64,000 nt of DNA, taken from NCBI GenBank assembly GCA_019186845.1, contig JABARW010000016.1, forward strand, positions 1-64,000. Reading direction: 5' to 3'. Under the pieces are notes generated by a model that saw only the letters and a list, made by a program, of their open reading frames with translations, was not told the DNA's origin and made no database searches. Positions 16,968 through 24,323 of the stretch are shown here, piece after piece. Source of the stretch: Planctomycetota bacterium (GTDB taxonomy: Bacteria > Planctomycetota > UBA8742 > UBA2392). The position numbers and the translations under genes were made by a program. The stretch's first letter is position 1. Each line of letters opens with the position of its first letter.

Positions 16968-17564
16968 TCACGCACGAGGTTCGAAAAGCTCCCTCCGCGT
17001 CAGGAGCCTGAACGTCGTGCGGTTGTCAGAGCGGTCCTGCACCGGGCCCTCGATGCAATAGAGGCCGGTGGCATCGCCGATGCCCTTGGGCCCCAGGATG
17101 GCAATGTCGCGCCGGCCGCTCTGCAGCAGATCCGCCGCCTGCAGAGCTCCATCGTCGACGAGTACGGGGGTGTAGCCTCGCCGGCGGATCCACCCCGCGC
17201 ATTGGGCCGCGACCTGGGGATGGGCCAGCACCTGAACGATGGAGTGTCGCCCTGCATCGCGGTTGCCCAGCAGGTAATGCTCAATGGCCAGCGTCAGGGT
17301 ATCGAGCACGACAAAGTCGTGGGGGCTGATGGCTGCGATGGCCTCATGGATGGGACCCGTGGTCGAATTGAAAACGGGAATGAGCACGCCGTCCGCCTGG
17401 CCGCTCGCGAGCGTTGCCGTGGCCTCGGCAAAGCTCGCGAATGGCCAGCCGACGAAACGCTCGGCTAACAGCGTCAATCCCGCGCGCTCAGAGTTGCTGC
17501 CGGGGCCGCCCTGGTAGGCGACTCTCCAGCGTGTCGTGTCCTGTATCGGTGTGGTGGTTTCCAC
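16968..17564 (-). CDS. pheA: prephenate dehydratase, catalytic domain only
   Basis: A 198-residue protein matching the PDT fold of bacterial P-proteins: VAYQGGPGSNSERAG at the N-terminus, FASFAEATATLASGQADGVLIPVFNSTTGPI (the periplasmic-binding-like two-lobe core) and a C-terminal DNRTTFRLL that aligns with the family TRF motif. It dehydrates and decarboxylates prephenate to phenylpyruvate, the step to phenylalanine. The usual regulatory ACT domain (about 80 residues) is absent, and the motif reads T-T-F instead of T-R-F, keeping the catalytic Thr position. A leader peptide and attenuator lie directly upstream, so control at transcription may replace ACT feedback. Confidence 0.85.
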   Translation of the reverse strand: METTTPIQDTTRWRVAYQGGPGSNSERAGLTLLAERFVGWPFASFAEATATLASGQADGVLIPVFNSTTGPIHEAIAAISPHDFVVLDTLTLAIEHYLLGNRDAGRHSIVQVLAHPQVAAQCAGWIRRRGYTPVLVDDGALQAADLLQSGRRDIAILGPKGIGDATGLYCIEGPVQDRSDNRTTFRLLTRRELFEPRA

Positions 17565-17590
17565 GGTTTGGCTCCGGGTTGCAGCGTCAG

Positions 17591-17631
17591 AAAATGCGCA
17601 AGGCCCGCCGGTTCAGGGCGGGCCTCGCGCA
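17591..17631 (-). terminator. attenuator terminator of the pheA operon
   Basis: Minus-strand hairpin of TGCGC plus AGGCCCGCC paired with GGCGGGCCT plus GCGCA, interrupted by one mismatch, with a 7-base loop, then ATTTTC. It lies between the leader peptide (21 bases after its stop) and the prephenate dehydratase start, where termination would block the operon. Confidence 0.85.
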
Positions 17632-17678
17632 GAAGTGGGTCTTGATCGACCGCTAACTCAGCACGAAACGCCGCCCTG
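17614..17678 (-). promoter_or_regulatory. antiterminator pairing (segments 2 and 3 of the attenuator)
   Basis: The octamer CAGGGCGG inside leader codons 18-20 (17671-17678) is perfectly complementary to CCGCCCTG in the 5' arm and loop of the terminator (17614-17621). Pairing of these two would prevent the terminator stem. A ribosome waiting at the aromatic codons 6-15 leaves the octamer free, while one finishing the leader would cover it. Confidence 0.75.
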
Positions 17679-17730
17679 CCCCGATAAAGAGGTAGGTGAA
17701 CGTAACGTACTTGAAGTTGCGGATTCTCAT
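17653..17730 (-). CDS. Phe/Tyr-rich leader peptide of the pheA operon
   Basis: A 25-codon open frame too short for usual gene finders. Residues 6-15 read FKYVTFTYLF: three Phe and two Tyr in ten codons, with another Phe at 22. GGAG stands 7 bases before the ATG. A consensus-like promoter lies just upstream and a terminator with a competing antiterminator lies just downstream, ahead of prephenate dehydratase. This is the arrangement of ribosome-mediated attenuation as in enteric pheL, but the sequence is unrelated to pheL. Scarcity of charged Phe-tRNA (or Tyr-tRNA) would stall the ribosome and let the operon be transcribed. Confidence 0.85.
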   Translation of the reverse strand: MRIRNFKYVTFTYLFIGAGRRFVLS

Positions 17731-17749
17731 CTTTTCGCTCCGGCGCGGA

Positions 17750-17777
17750 AGTGTAGAGATGATGGCGCGCCTGTCAA
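17750..17777 (-). promoter_or_regulatory. sigma-70-type promoter of the pheA leader
   Basis: Minus-strand TTGACA (17772-17777, perfect -35) and TACACT (17750-17755, 4 of 6 to TATAAT) with a 16-base spacer. Transcription would begin near 17743, just ahead of the leader ribosome binding site GGAG at 17738-17741. Confidence 0.75.
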
Positions 17778-17808
17778 CCGGGCGGCGGCCTGGTTCACTT
17801 GCTTCGCG

Positions 17809-18465
17809 CTACTTCTTGATCTCGAACTCCTCGTCTTTCACTCCGGCGTCAAGCTTCGTATCGCTGAAAGAGTAGAGCGTGTAATCCTCGCCCGGCTCCG
17901 TGATCTTCACGCTGGCGATTGCCTCATCTTTCTCGGTGAACTTCACCTCAATGCTGGCGATGTACTTCTTGACGATTTCCTTCCGGGGCTTCATGCGCAG
18001 CATCGTGGGCGAGCGCTGGGCGATTTCCACGTCGTAGTCGTCCTTCAGTTTGGTGAACTCGCCTTTGAACCAGGTGAAGAGCTGGCGCACCACGGCATCC
18101 AGACCCCGATCGTCACTGAGCTTGAACTTCTCGACGCGCCGCGTCGTCTCCGTCCACTTCTGGCCGTCATCTCCGGAAATCACGAGGATGGACTGGTGCG
18201 GTTTTTCGTACTCCCAGCGCACTTTGTCAGGCTTCAGGAACACGAAACGGCCGCTGCTTTCAATCAGGTCCTCGAACAGCGCGGCGTACTTCTGCTGTTT
18301 GAACTTGCCGGAGAAGTCCTTGTGGTTGTCATGGTTCTTCTCGATGCGCTTGAGGCAGTCATCGAGCGACTCTTCTTTGGCTGCTTCGGGCTTGGGCGGG
18401 TCCTGGGCCAAGGCCAGCGGCACCAGCAGGGCCAGAATGGCAAGTGCAGGCAAGATCCGACGCAT
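17809..18465 (-). CDS. LolA-like outer-membrane lipoprotein carrier protein
   Basis: A 218-residue secreted protein with a signal peptide (1-20, ending LALA). The sequence pattern of the mature part is that of LolA/LolB-fold carriers: KDFSGKFKQQKYAALFEDL, then SSGRFVFLKPDKVRWEYEKPHQSILVISGDDG, a convex antiparallel sheet for lipid binding. Such proteins carry lipoproteins across the periplasm to the outer membrane. The stop is 32 bases before the promoter of the pheA leader, so it is a separate unit. The LolA family is likely; the exact cargo is not known. Confidence 0.8.
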   Translation of the reverse strand: MRRILPALAILALLVPLALAQDPPKPEAAKEESLDDCLKRIEKNHDNHKDFSGKFKQQKYAALFEDLIESSGRFVFLKPDKVRWEYEKPHQSILVISGDDGQKWTETTRRVEKFKLSDDRGLDAVVRQLFTWFKGEFTKLKDDYDVEIAQRSPTMLRMKPRKEIVKKYIASIEVKFTEKDEAIASVKITEPGEDYTLYSFSDTKLDAGVKDEEFEIKK

Positions 18466-18495
18466 GGGAGCCTCCTTGTGGCATGATACGACAAA

Positions 18496-18522
18496 GGCCG
18501 CGGACTGGTTGCAGTCGCGGCC
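18496..18522 (-). terminator. terminator-like hairpin after dnaA
   Basis: GGCCGC-g-GACTG paired with CAGTC-GCGGCC around a 4-base loop (one bulged base), then TTTGT on the minus strand. It stands about 35 bases downstream of the dnaA stop codon and about 30 upstream of the LolA-like gene. Confidence 0.55.
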
Positions 18523-18557
18523 CCAAAAACCGGTGAACAGCCAGAAATCCGGCAGCG

Positions 18558-19952
18558 TCAGGCCTTGCCGTTCTGCGGTCCCAGCAACTGGCGGCGCAGG
18601 CTCTCGACCTCGGCGGCCAGCGACTTGGACTTGGCAATCTTGGCGTCAATGGTCTGGTGCGCAAACACCACCGTCGTGTGGTTCTTATTGCCGAAGAAGC
18701 GCCCGATTTCCTTGAGAGAGTAGCTGGTGAGGGTGCGGGCCAGATACATGCACACTTGGCGGGCCAGAGCCACGGGCCGCTTGCGCAGCCGCGAATGCAG
18801 CGCGGCACTGGAAACACCATAGTGCGCGATCACCAGATTCTCGATGTCCGTCAGCTCCACCATGCGCGAGCGGTGCTGCAGGAAGTCTGACAACGCTTGC
18901 TGCGCCAGTTGCAGAGTCACCTTCTGGCCGCAGAGGCCGGCGGGAGCCACAAGGCGAGTCACGTAGCCTTCAATCTCGCGCACATTGCACTCGAGCTTCT
19001 GCGCCAGGAAAGTGACAACCTCATCGGGGAAGAGGTGCCGGTGGCCCTCCAGTTTGCTCTTGATGATGGCCATGCGCGTCTGGAAGGGCGGAAGCTCAAC
19101 CTCGGCGACCATGCCCTGCGTGAAACGCGTTGTGAGCTGCTCCATGAAGCCCTGCAGGGCGCGGGGCGCCGCGTCACTGGCCAGAACGACCTGCTTGCCC
19201 GCCTGCACCAGCGCATCCAGCGTGTGCAGCAACTCCTCCTGCGTGGCATCCTTGTTGGCGAAGAACTGGAGATCGTCAATCAGCAGCACATCGAGGTCGC
19301 GGAATCGGCGCCGAAAGGGCTCCAGGTTCTTGTTGCGAAGCTGGCCGGTGAACTGGTTGACGAAATACTCGGCCGGCACGTACAGCACTTCCATGCGCGG
19401 ATGACGCTCATGAATCTCGCGGGCCACCCCCTGCAGCAGGTGCGACTTGCCGGTACCCGAACGCCCATAGACGTAGAGCGGATTGAAAGCCTCGCCGGGT
19501 CGGCGGGCCACTTCAAAACAGCAGTTGTACGCGAGCTGGTTGCTGGGCCCGACAATCATCCGATCCAGCGTATAGCGCTCGTTGAGGTTGAAAATCTGGC
19601 GCGAAGACTGCGGCGCGGCCGCGCGACGGGCCTCCATAGCTGGCGTCTGCGGCTGGCGCGCCAGCTGCTCCTGTTTGCGCAGTTCCCGGAACAGGTGCCC
19701 GTTGACCGTGAAGCGGATGCCGCGCGGGCGAAAACCCGCCACACGTTCGACGCTCTTCAGGATGTCCTCGCCGAAACGACGCTCAATCCACTCACCTGCG
19801 GCGAGGTTGGGCACACCGACTTCTACTAGCTCGGGCTCCATGCGCACGACGAGTGTATGGCGCAGCCAGAGATTGAAGTGGTCGTCGCCGACGTGCTGCT
19901 GCAGATCGGCCAGCACGCGGCTCCAGCTTTCCTTGACCAGCAGATCCGTCAC
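18558..19952 (-). CDS. dnaA: chromosomal replication initiator protein DnaA
   Basis: DnaA: domain I (about 1-85, SWSRVLADLQQHVGDDHFNLWL), AAA+ core with Walker A GRSGTGKS (163-170) and Walker B LLIDDLQF, and the C-terminal DNA-binding helix-turn-helix ending with LKEIGRFFGNKNHTTVVFA, the family signature (usually GGRDHTTV). It opens the origin and recruits the helicase loader. GTG 19952 is chosen as start because domain I then begins at the usual place and a G-rich ribosome site precedes it; in-frame ATG 20054 would add 34 Pro/Gly-rich residues unlike DnaA. No dnaN, recF or gyrB is adjacent. The signature carries GNKNHTTV in place of GGRDHTTV. Confidence 0.95.
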   Translation of the reverse strand: MTDLLVKESWSRVLADLQQHVGDDHFNLWLRHTLVVRMEPELVEVGVPNLAAGEWIERRFGEDILKSVERVAGFRPRGIRFTVNGHLFRELRKQEQLARQPQTPAMEARRAAAPQSSRQIFNLNERYTLDRMIVGPSNQLAYNCCFEVARRPGEAFNPLYVYGRSGTGKSHLLQGVAREIHERHPRMEVLYVPAEYFVNQFTGQLRNKNLEPFRRRFRDLDVLLIDDLQFFANKDATQEELLHTLDALVQAGKQVVLASDAAPRALQGFMEQLTTRFTQGMVAEVELPPFQTRMAIIKSKLEGHRHLFPDEVVTFLAQKLECNVREIEGYVTRLVAPAGLCGQKVTLQLAQQALSDFLQHRSRMVELTDIENLVIAHYGVSSAALHSRLRKRPVALARQVCMYLARTLTSYSLKEIGRFFGNKNHTTVVFAHQTIDAKIAKSKSLAAEVESLRRQLLGPQNGKA

Positions 19953-20274
19953 GTCCGCCCCCCGGCCGAACTCGCCTCCCCCCGCCGGATCTGGACCAGG
20001 CCGCGATGCGGGGGTGATAGAACCATGGGCCGCGTACAGGGTCGGCCTGTTCATCACTCGCGCTGCGCGAAGAACTCTCCCGGCGATGGGATTGCGGAAG
20101 GTAACAGAGCCCAACAGGCGCGTCAAACCCTAGATTGAATCATCGCAAGATCGGCCCCGGAAGCGGCTTTGAAGGCTTTGCTGCGACGCAGCTCCCTGCT
20201 ACCATTCACGTAGCGAACAAGGAGGTTCGCCTTCGCTGGGCGCCTGCAGGGCGCCGCACCCACGGAGGGATGCC
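19953..20274. other. dnaA upstream region
   Basis: About 320 bases between divergent dnaA and a small membrane-protein gene. I looked for DnaA boxes (TTATNCACA and complement) and AT-rich unwinding repeats and saw none, so an origin here is not supported. It holds short hairpins (GCGAAC/GTTCGC and GGCGCC/GGCGCC near 20210-20255). Confidence 0.5.
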
Positions 20275-20439
20275 ATGGCCCGCTTCGTTGCCCTTCTACT
20301 CGCAGGCCTGCTGATCAACGCCACCCTGGGCGCCGCCACGACCATCGCTTTCGTGCTGCTTTGCGCCCTCGTCGCTACCTGCCGTGTCACGATGCAGCGG
20401 GCGCGGCAAATGCAGGCCGAGGATGCCGGGCAGGTTTAG
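20275..20439 (+). CDS. small membrane protein
   Basis: A 54-codon frame with a strong ribosome binding site (GGAGGG, 5 bases before the ATG). Residues about 4-43 are almost entirely hydrophobic (RFVALLLAGLLINATLGAA, then TIAFVLLCALVATC), enough for one or two membrane spans, followed by a basic, polar tail (RVTMQRARQMQAED). No family was recognised. The codon choice is like that of neighbouring genes. It is divergent from dnaA and followed by a structured repeat. Confidence 0.6.
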   Translation: MARFVALLLAGLLINATLGAATTIAFVLLCALVATCRVTMQRARQMQAEDAGQV

Positions 20440-20440
20440 C

Positions 20441-20579
20441 CGGCGGCTGAATGAATCTGTTTCAGCCGTCGGCCCGGCCCGCGCGACTGCACGGGCCGGC
20501 TGCGTCACGGGCGCTGCCCGGCACTCCGGCCAGAACCTTCCGCTGGATAAGTCGGCATGTCGACTTGTTCAGCGGCCTG
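20441..20579 (-). repeat. dispersed structured intergenic repeat, copy B
   Basis: Read on the minus strand, this 139-base segment aligns along its length with the segment at 57821-57962 (about 85% identical by eye over the first 100 bases) and more loosely with 36119-36227. Shared blocks include AGGCCGCTGAA, ATGCCGACTT, GAGTGCCGGGCA and GCCGGCCCGTGC. It folds into a CCGCTGAA...CAGCGG hairpin and a terminal CGACGGCTGAA/TTCAGCCGCCG hairpin. Confidence 0.8.
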
Positions 20580-20623
20580 TCAGGGCGGTTTGAATTGGGC
20601 CGCGCCCGCGCTAGTCTTGGAGC

Positions 20624-20983
20624 ATGCCAGCAGATTCGATCTATCGTGCCGCCTTTGCGGCCGCTTCGGCTTACCGAGACGAAGTCGCGTCGCGGCTGGG
20701 TGTGCAGCAGGCCGCCGAAGCCATGCGCGAGTGGAACCAGCAGCGCTTCTGGGTATGGCTGGCCGACCGCGTGCTGGAGCACGCCATCGGCGAGAAAAAC
20801 TGGCTCGAGTGCGGGGCACGGAATTTCTCACGAGTGGATGGGCGGCGCAACGAGCTTCAAAGACTCGTGGAAGATCTGCGCAACGCACGTCGGCGCCTGA
20901 CGGCCGAGCCCTTCCTGCCCTTTGCCGAGAAAGAACGGCTGACCCAGCGCGTCGCCGAGCTGGCCAACGAACTGCTCGAGTAA
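20624..20983 (+). CDS. hypothetical helical protein
   Basis: A 119-residue, soluble, highly charged, helical protein with no recognised family. The N-terminal half is Ala-rich (IYRAAFAAASAYRDEV), with a Trp-containing middle (WNQQRFWVWLADRVLEHA). The C-terminal half (about 70-119) looks like a helical hairpin (RRNELQRLVEDLRNARRRL ... EKERLTQRVAELANELLE). GGAG precedes the ATG closely. It ends directly against the convergent squalene-synthase-like gene with no spacer. Confidence 0.6.
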   Translation: MPADSIYRAAFAAASAYRDEVASRLGVQQAAEAMREWNQQRFWVWLADRVLEHAIGEKNWLECGARNFSRVDGRRNELQRLVEDLRNARRRLTAEPFLPFAEKERLTQRVAELANELLE

Positions 20984-22054
20984 TCAACGTCTGGATGCCC
21001 TGACCAGGTCGGCCACCTCGGCGCGCTCATGCGCATAGATGGCACGCACGGCGGCGTCATCGGCGATAGCGGCATCCACCTTCGCATGAATGACGCGAAC
21101 TTCCTCGCGGGTAATCTTGAGCACGGATTCGCTGAACACATGCGTCGTCTTCAGCGCCAGCCCGAGCGTGCGCACGGCAAACACCAGCGGCAGGGCGCAG
21201 AACAGGCGGATGTCGCGCTCGGAGGCCGGCACGGCCAGGGTGTACTCCAGGGCGTCGTCCAGCCACAGCAGCGTGGTCTCCACCAGCCCAGCCACGACCT
21301 CGCGGCCACGGGGATCGTCCGGATGGTCCAGCAGCGACTGCAGGTCGATTCCAGCCCGCTTGAACAGGCTACGCGGCACGTAAGCCACGCCGCGCTCGAT
21401 GTCGTCCGTCACGCCCTTGATGATGTTGGTGACCTGGAGCCCCAGGCCGAACGTCACCGCGTAGCGCGCCATGCGCTGCCGCGCCGGGCCCGCGATGGTG
21501 GGACGGTCGAGGGTAAACTCATTTGTCAGCAGCTTGCCGACGGTGCCGGCCACGTAGTAGCAGTACTGCTGCAAGTCCTCCATGGACTCCAGCTTGAGCC
21601 CCTCGCCGCGGCGCTCACGGTCCACGGTCTGCGCCATTCCCAGGGCCATCTCCACGATGCTCTCGCGCTGCGCCTCGCGCGCCTGAGGCCTGAACGAATG
21701 GAAGGCATGGAGCACCAGCCGGCAGTGGCGGCAAAGGTCGTGATCTTGACCCGTCAAGTCCTTCCGCGAGAACATGGCCTCCACCTCGCCCGCCAGCGCC
21801 GGCCAGTGGGCCGCCTCCATGAAGCGCTCGGGCCAACGCCTAAGCAGCGCCGAACGCTCGGTAGAATCCAGCGTTGTCGTATCCTCGATGGTGTCCAGCA
21901 CGCGGCAAATCAGGTACGCCACGCCGATTTCGTCGCGTAGCGGGTCCTTGAGCAACTCAATGCCCATGGCAAAGGTGCGACTGACCGCGGGCAGCACAAA
22001 GCGGCAATAGGCGATGGCCTCGCCAGTCGAAGAATTGAGGCTCTGAGGCTGCAT
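20984..22054 (-). CDS. squalene/phytoene synthase family protein (squalene-synthase-like)
   Basis: A 356-residue trans-isoprenyl head-to-head synthase. Key sequences: LPAVSRTFAMGIELL, the first Asp-rich motif LICRVLDTIEDT, YCYYVAGTVGKLLT and LGLQVTNIIKGVTDDIERGVAYVP (second Asp-rich region, TDDIE). The LDTIEDT and YCYYVAG sequences are closer to squalene synthases than to CrtB phytoene synthases. It would join two farnesyl diphosphates on the membrane surface to give squalene, precursor of hopanoids or sterols. ATG 22054 avoids overlap with lipB; the frame is open further upstream but not conserved. No cyclase or HpnC/D partner is nearby. Confidence 0.85.
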   Translation of the reverse strand: MQPQSLNSSTGEAIAYCRFVLPAVSRTFAMGIELLKDPLRDEIGVAYLICRVLDTIEDTTTLDSTERSALLRRWPERFMEAAHWPALAGEVEAMFSRKDLTGQDHDLCRHCRLVLHAFHSFRPQAREAQRESIVEMALGMAQTVDRERRGEGLKLESMEDLQQYCYYVAGTVGKLLTNEFTLDRPTIAGPARQRMARYAVTFGLGLQVTNIIKGVTDDIERGVAYVPRSLFKRAGIDLQSLLDHPDDPRGREVVAGLVETTLLWLDDALEYTLAVPASERDIRLFCALPLVFAVRTLGLALKTTHVFSESVLKITREEVRVIHAKVDAAIADDAAVRAIYAHERAEVADLVRASRR

Positions 22055-22076
22055 GGCGGGAGTATAGCGCCTGACT

Positions 22077-22784
22077 TCACAGACTGAACGGGTTTGTGGC
22101 GGCGCCGGCCTCAGGCTGCGACGGCACAAAGCCCAGTTCGTCACAAAACGCCCGCGTCAGGCGCGCCTCCACTTCCTCCATGGACGGCGCCTGGCCCAGT
22201 TCGGTTTGCAGGCTGGCGACCCCGCGGCCCTTGATGCCACAGGGCGTGACGTGGGCAAACCAGGCCTGGGGCTCGTCCGTGACGTTCAGCGCCAGGCCGT
22301 GCAGCGTAACCCAGCGCGAAACCCTCGTGCCCAGCGCGGCAATCTTGCCGGAGCCAACCCAGACACCCGTGAGGCCCGGCTCGCGCCCTGCCTGAACACC
22401 ATAAGATTCGCAGACCGCAATACAGATCTGCTCCAGGGCGCGCATGTAGCGGTGCAGGTCCTTGCCGCACCGAGCCCCTCCGAGATGAATGATGGGATAG
22501 GCCACGAGTTGACCGGGGCCATGGAAGGTGACATCGCCGCCGCGTTCAACCTCGAAGACGTCGGCCCCCAGCCTGGCCAGAGCGTCAGGGCCCGGCCCAA
22601 GGTGCTCGGGCTTTGCGCGCCGGCCCCAGGTGTACACGGGTTCGTGTTCGACGAGCAGCAGGCGATCAGGCGAGGCGGGCCCCCCTTCAAGGGAGGCCAT
22701 GCGCTCGGCCTGAAGGCGCTTCTGCAATTCCCAGACGGGCCCGTAGCGCGAGCGTCCCAGCCGTATCACGCTCAGTTCCGCCAT
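22077..22784 (-). CDS. lipB: octanoyltransferase LipB
   Basis: A 235-residue protein with all LipB hallmarks: ERGGDVTFHGPGQLVAYPI, the TPCGI motif holding the catalytic Cys, and GKIAALG with the catalytic Lys. It moves octanoyl from acyl carrier protein to lipoyl domains of 2-oxoacid dehydrogenases and GcvH in the cytoplasm. The ATG at 22784 is six codons inside the longest frame and matches the family length. It lies between lpd (69 bases upstream) and the squalene-synthase-like gene on the same strand; pairing with lpd is functionally sensible as both serve lipoyl enzymes. lipA was not found in the window. Confidence 0.93.
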   Translation of the reverse strand: MAELSVIRLGRSRYGPVWELQKRLQAERMASLEGGPASPDRLLLVEHEPVYTWGRRAKPEHLGPGPDALARLGADVFEVERGGDVTFHGPGQLVAYPIIHLGGARCGKDLHRYMRALEQICIAVCESYGVQAGREPGLTGVWVGSGKIAALGTRVSRWVTLHGLALNVTDEPQAWFAHVTPCGIKGRGVASLQTELGQAPSMEEVEARLTRAFCDELGFVPSQPEAGAATNPFSL

Positions 22785-22853
22785 GGTTTCACTCGGTGCC
22801 AATACGCTGACCCGCCGGGGGCCGGCAAGATCCCGGAGAAGGGGCGCCGCACG

Positions 22854-24293
22854 CTACTGGTGCACGCACTCCCCGCCGGCCACGGCTGCGGCCTCCATGA
22901 TCGCCTCGCTCAGCGTGGGATGAGGATGGACGGCTCGCGTCAGCGTGTGGATGGTGCTTTCGACGTCGAGGCCCAGCACGACTTCGCTGATCAGCTCGGT
23001 AGCCTCCGCATGCACGATGTGGCCGCCGAGTAACTGGCCGTGTTTGGCGTCAAACACCAGCTTCACAAAGCCGTCGGTTTCGCCAATCGCGATGGCCTTG
23101 CCCAGGGGTTTGAAGATGAACTTGCCCACCTTGACGTTGAAGCCCTTGTCTCTGGCCTGCTTCTCGGTCAGGCCAACGCTGGCAATCTGGGGCTGGCTGT
23201 AAGTGCAGCCCGGAATCACGTCCTTGGAGAACGGCGGGACATCATGGCCGGCGATTTTCTCGACGCAGGCCAGAGCCTCGTGGCTGGCCTTGTGAGCCAG
23301 GGCCGGGGGGCCGGCAACATCGCCAATGGCGTAGATGCCTTCAATGTTTGTGCGGCCATAACCATCCACCGGAATGAAGCTGCGGTCCACTTTCACGCCC
23401 AGTTTCTCGAGGCCGAGATCCTCGACGTTGCCCTGGATGCCCACGGCTACCAGTGCGTAATCCGCCTCGAGGGTCTTGGTTTCATCCTTGCGGGTATAGG
23501 TGACCTTGACGCCTTTGCCCGTGTTCTCGACCTTCTCGATCTTGGCGCTGGTGTTGACTTCGATGCCCTGCTTCTTGAAAGCCTTCGTCAGCTCGGCCGA
23601 GCTGTCTTCATCTTCGATTGGGACAATGCGGTCCATCAATTCAAACAGCGTGACCTTCGAGCCCAGCGAATTGAAGTAATAGCTGAACTCAACACCGATG
23701 GCGCCTGCGCCGATGACCGCGATGCTCTTGGGGATCTCGCCCAGGACCATGGCCTCGTGGTGCCCCAGCACGCGCTTGCCGTCCACGGGCATGTTAGGAA
23801 AGCGGCGCGGGCGCGCGCCCGTGGCCACGATAATGTGGCGGGCCTTGACGGTGTCCGTCACCGCGCCAAACCCATTGGGGCGGTCGGGCTTTTCCGACGG
23901 ATTGTTGGGTGCGCAGACTTCCACCAGACCCTTGGACGCCAGACGCCCACGGCCCGAAATGCTCGTCACGCCATGCTTCTTGAATAGAAAGGCAATGCCC
24001 TTGCTCAAGCCCTCTGCTACGCCACGCGACCGCTTCACGATCGCCGCGATGTCCGGGCTGGCTTTTTCCACGTTAACTCCCAGCCCCTTGGCCTTGTGCT
24101 GGATGGTGTGATAGGTCTCCGCGCTCTTCAGCAGGGCTTTGGTGGGAATGCAACCCCAGTTGAGGCAGATGCCGCCGAGGTGCTTGTCCTCCACGCAGCA
24201 GGTCTTGAGTCCCAGTTGCGCGGCGCGAATGGCGGCCACGTAGCCGCCTGGTCCCGCGCCCAGCACGCAAACATCAAAGGTGTGTTCCGCCAT
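22854..24293 (-). CDS. lpd: dihydrolipoyl dehydrogenase (E3)
   Basis: A 479-residue flavoprotein disulfide reductase of standard length. N-terminal FAD fold VLGAGPGGYVAAIRAAQLG, redox pair GGICLNWGCIPTKALL, second dinucleotide fold (IAVIGAGAIGVEFSYYF), and a C-terminal interface helix with catalytic His in HPHPTLSEAIMEAA. It reoxidises dihydrolipoamide of pyruvate, 2-oxoglutarate or glycine-cleavage complexes with NAD+. It heads the lpd-lipB-squalene-synthase-like row. It also contains a short insert after the FAD domain (APNNPSEKPDRPNGFG). E1-beta lies about 11 kb away, with no E2 in the window. Confidence 0.95.
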   Translation of the reverse strand: MAEHTFDVCVLGAGPGGYVAAIRAAQLGLKTCCVEDKHLGGICLNWGCIPTKALLKSAETYHTIQHKAKGLGVNVEKASPDIAAIVKRSRGVAEGLSKGIAFLFKKHGVTSISGRGRLASKGLVEVCAPNNPSEKPDRPNGFGAVTDTVKARHIIVATGARPRRFPNMPVDGKRVLGHHEAMVLGEIPKSIAVIGAGAIGVEFSYYFNSLGSKVTLFELMDRIVPIEDEDSSAELTKAFKKQGIEVNTSAKIEKVENTGKGVKVTYTRKDETKTLEADYALVAVGIQGNVEDLGLEKLGVKVDRSFIPVDGYGRTNIEGIYAIGDVAGPPALAHKASHEALACVEKIAGHDVPPFSKDVIPGCTYSQPQIASVGLTEKQARDKGFNVKVGKFIFKPLGKAIAIGETDGFVKLVFDAKHGQLLGGHIVHAEATELISEVVLGLDVESTIHTLTRAVHPHPTLSEAIMEAAAVAGGECVHQ

Positions 24294-24323
24294 GGCCTGT
24301 TCCTTGAAAGTGCGGCCGGGAGT

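Noticed and set aside
19953-20274. Origin of replication next to dnaA
   Set aside because: No DnaA boxes, no AT-rich unwinding region and no dnaN were seen.
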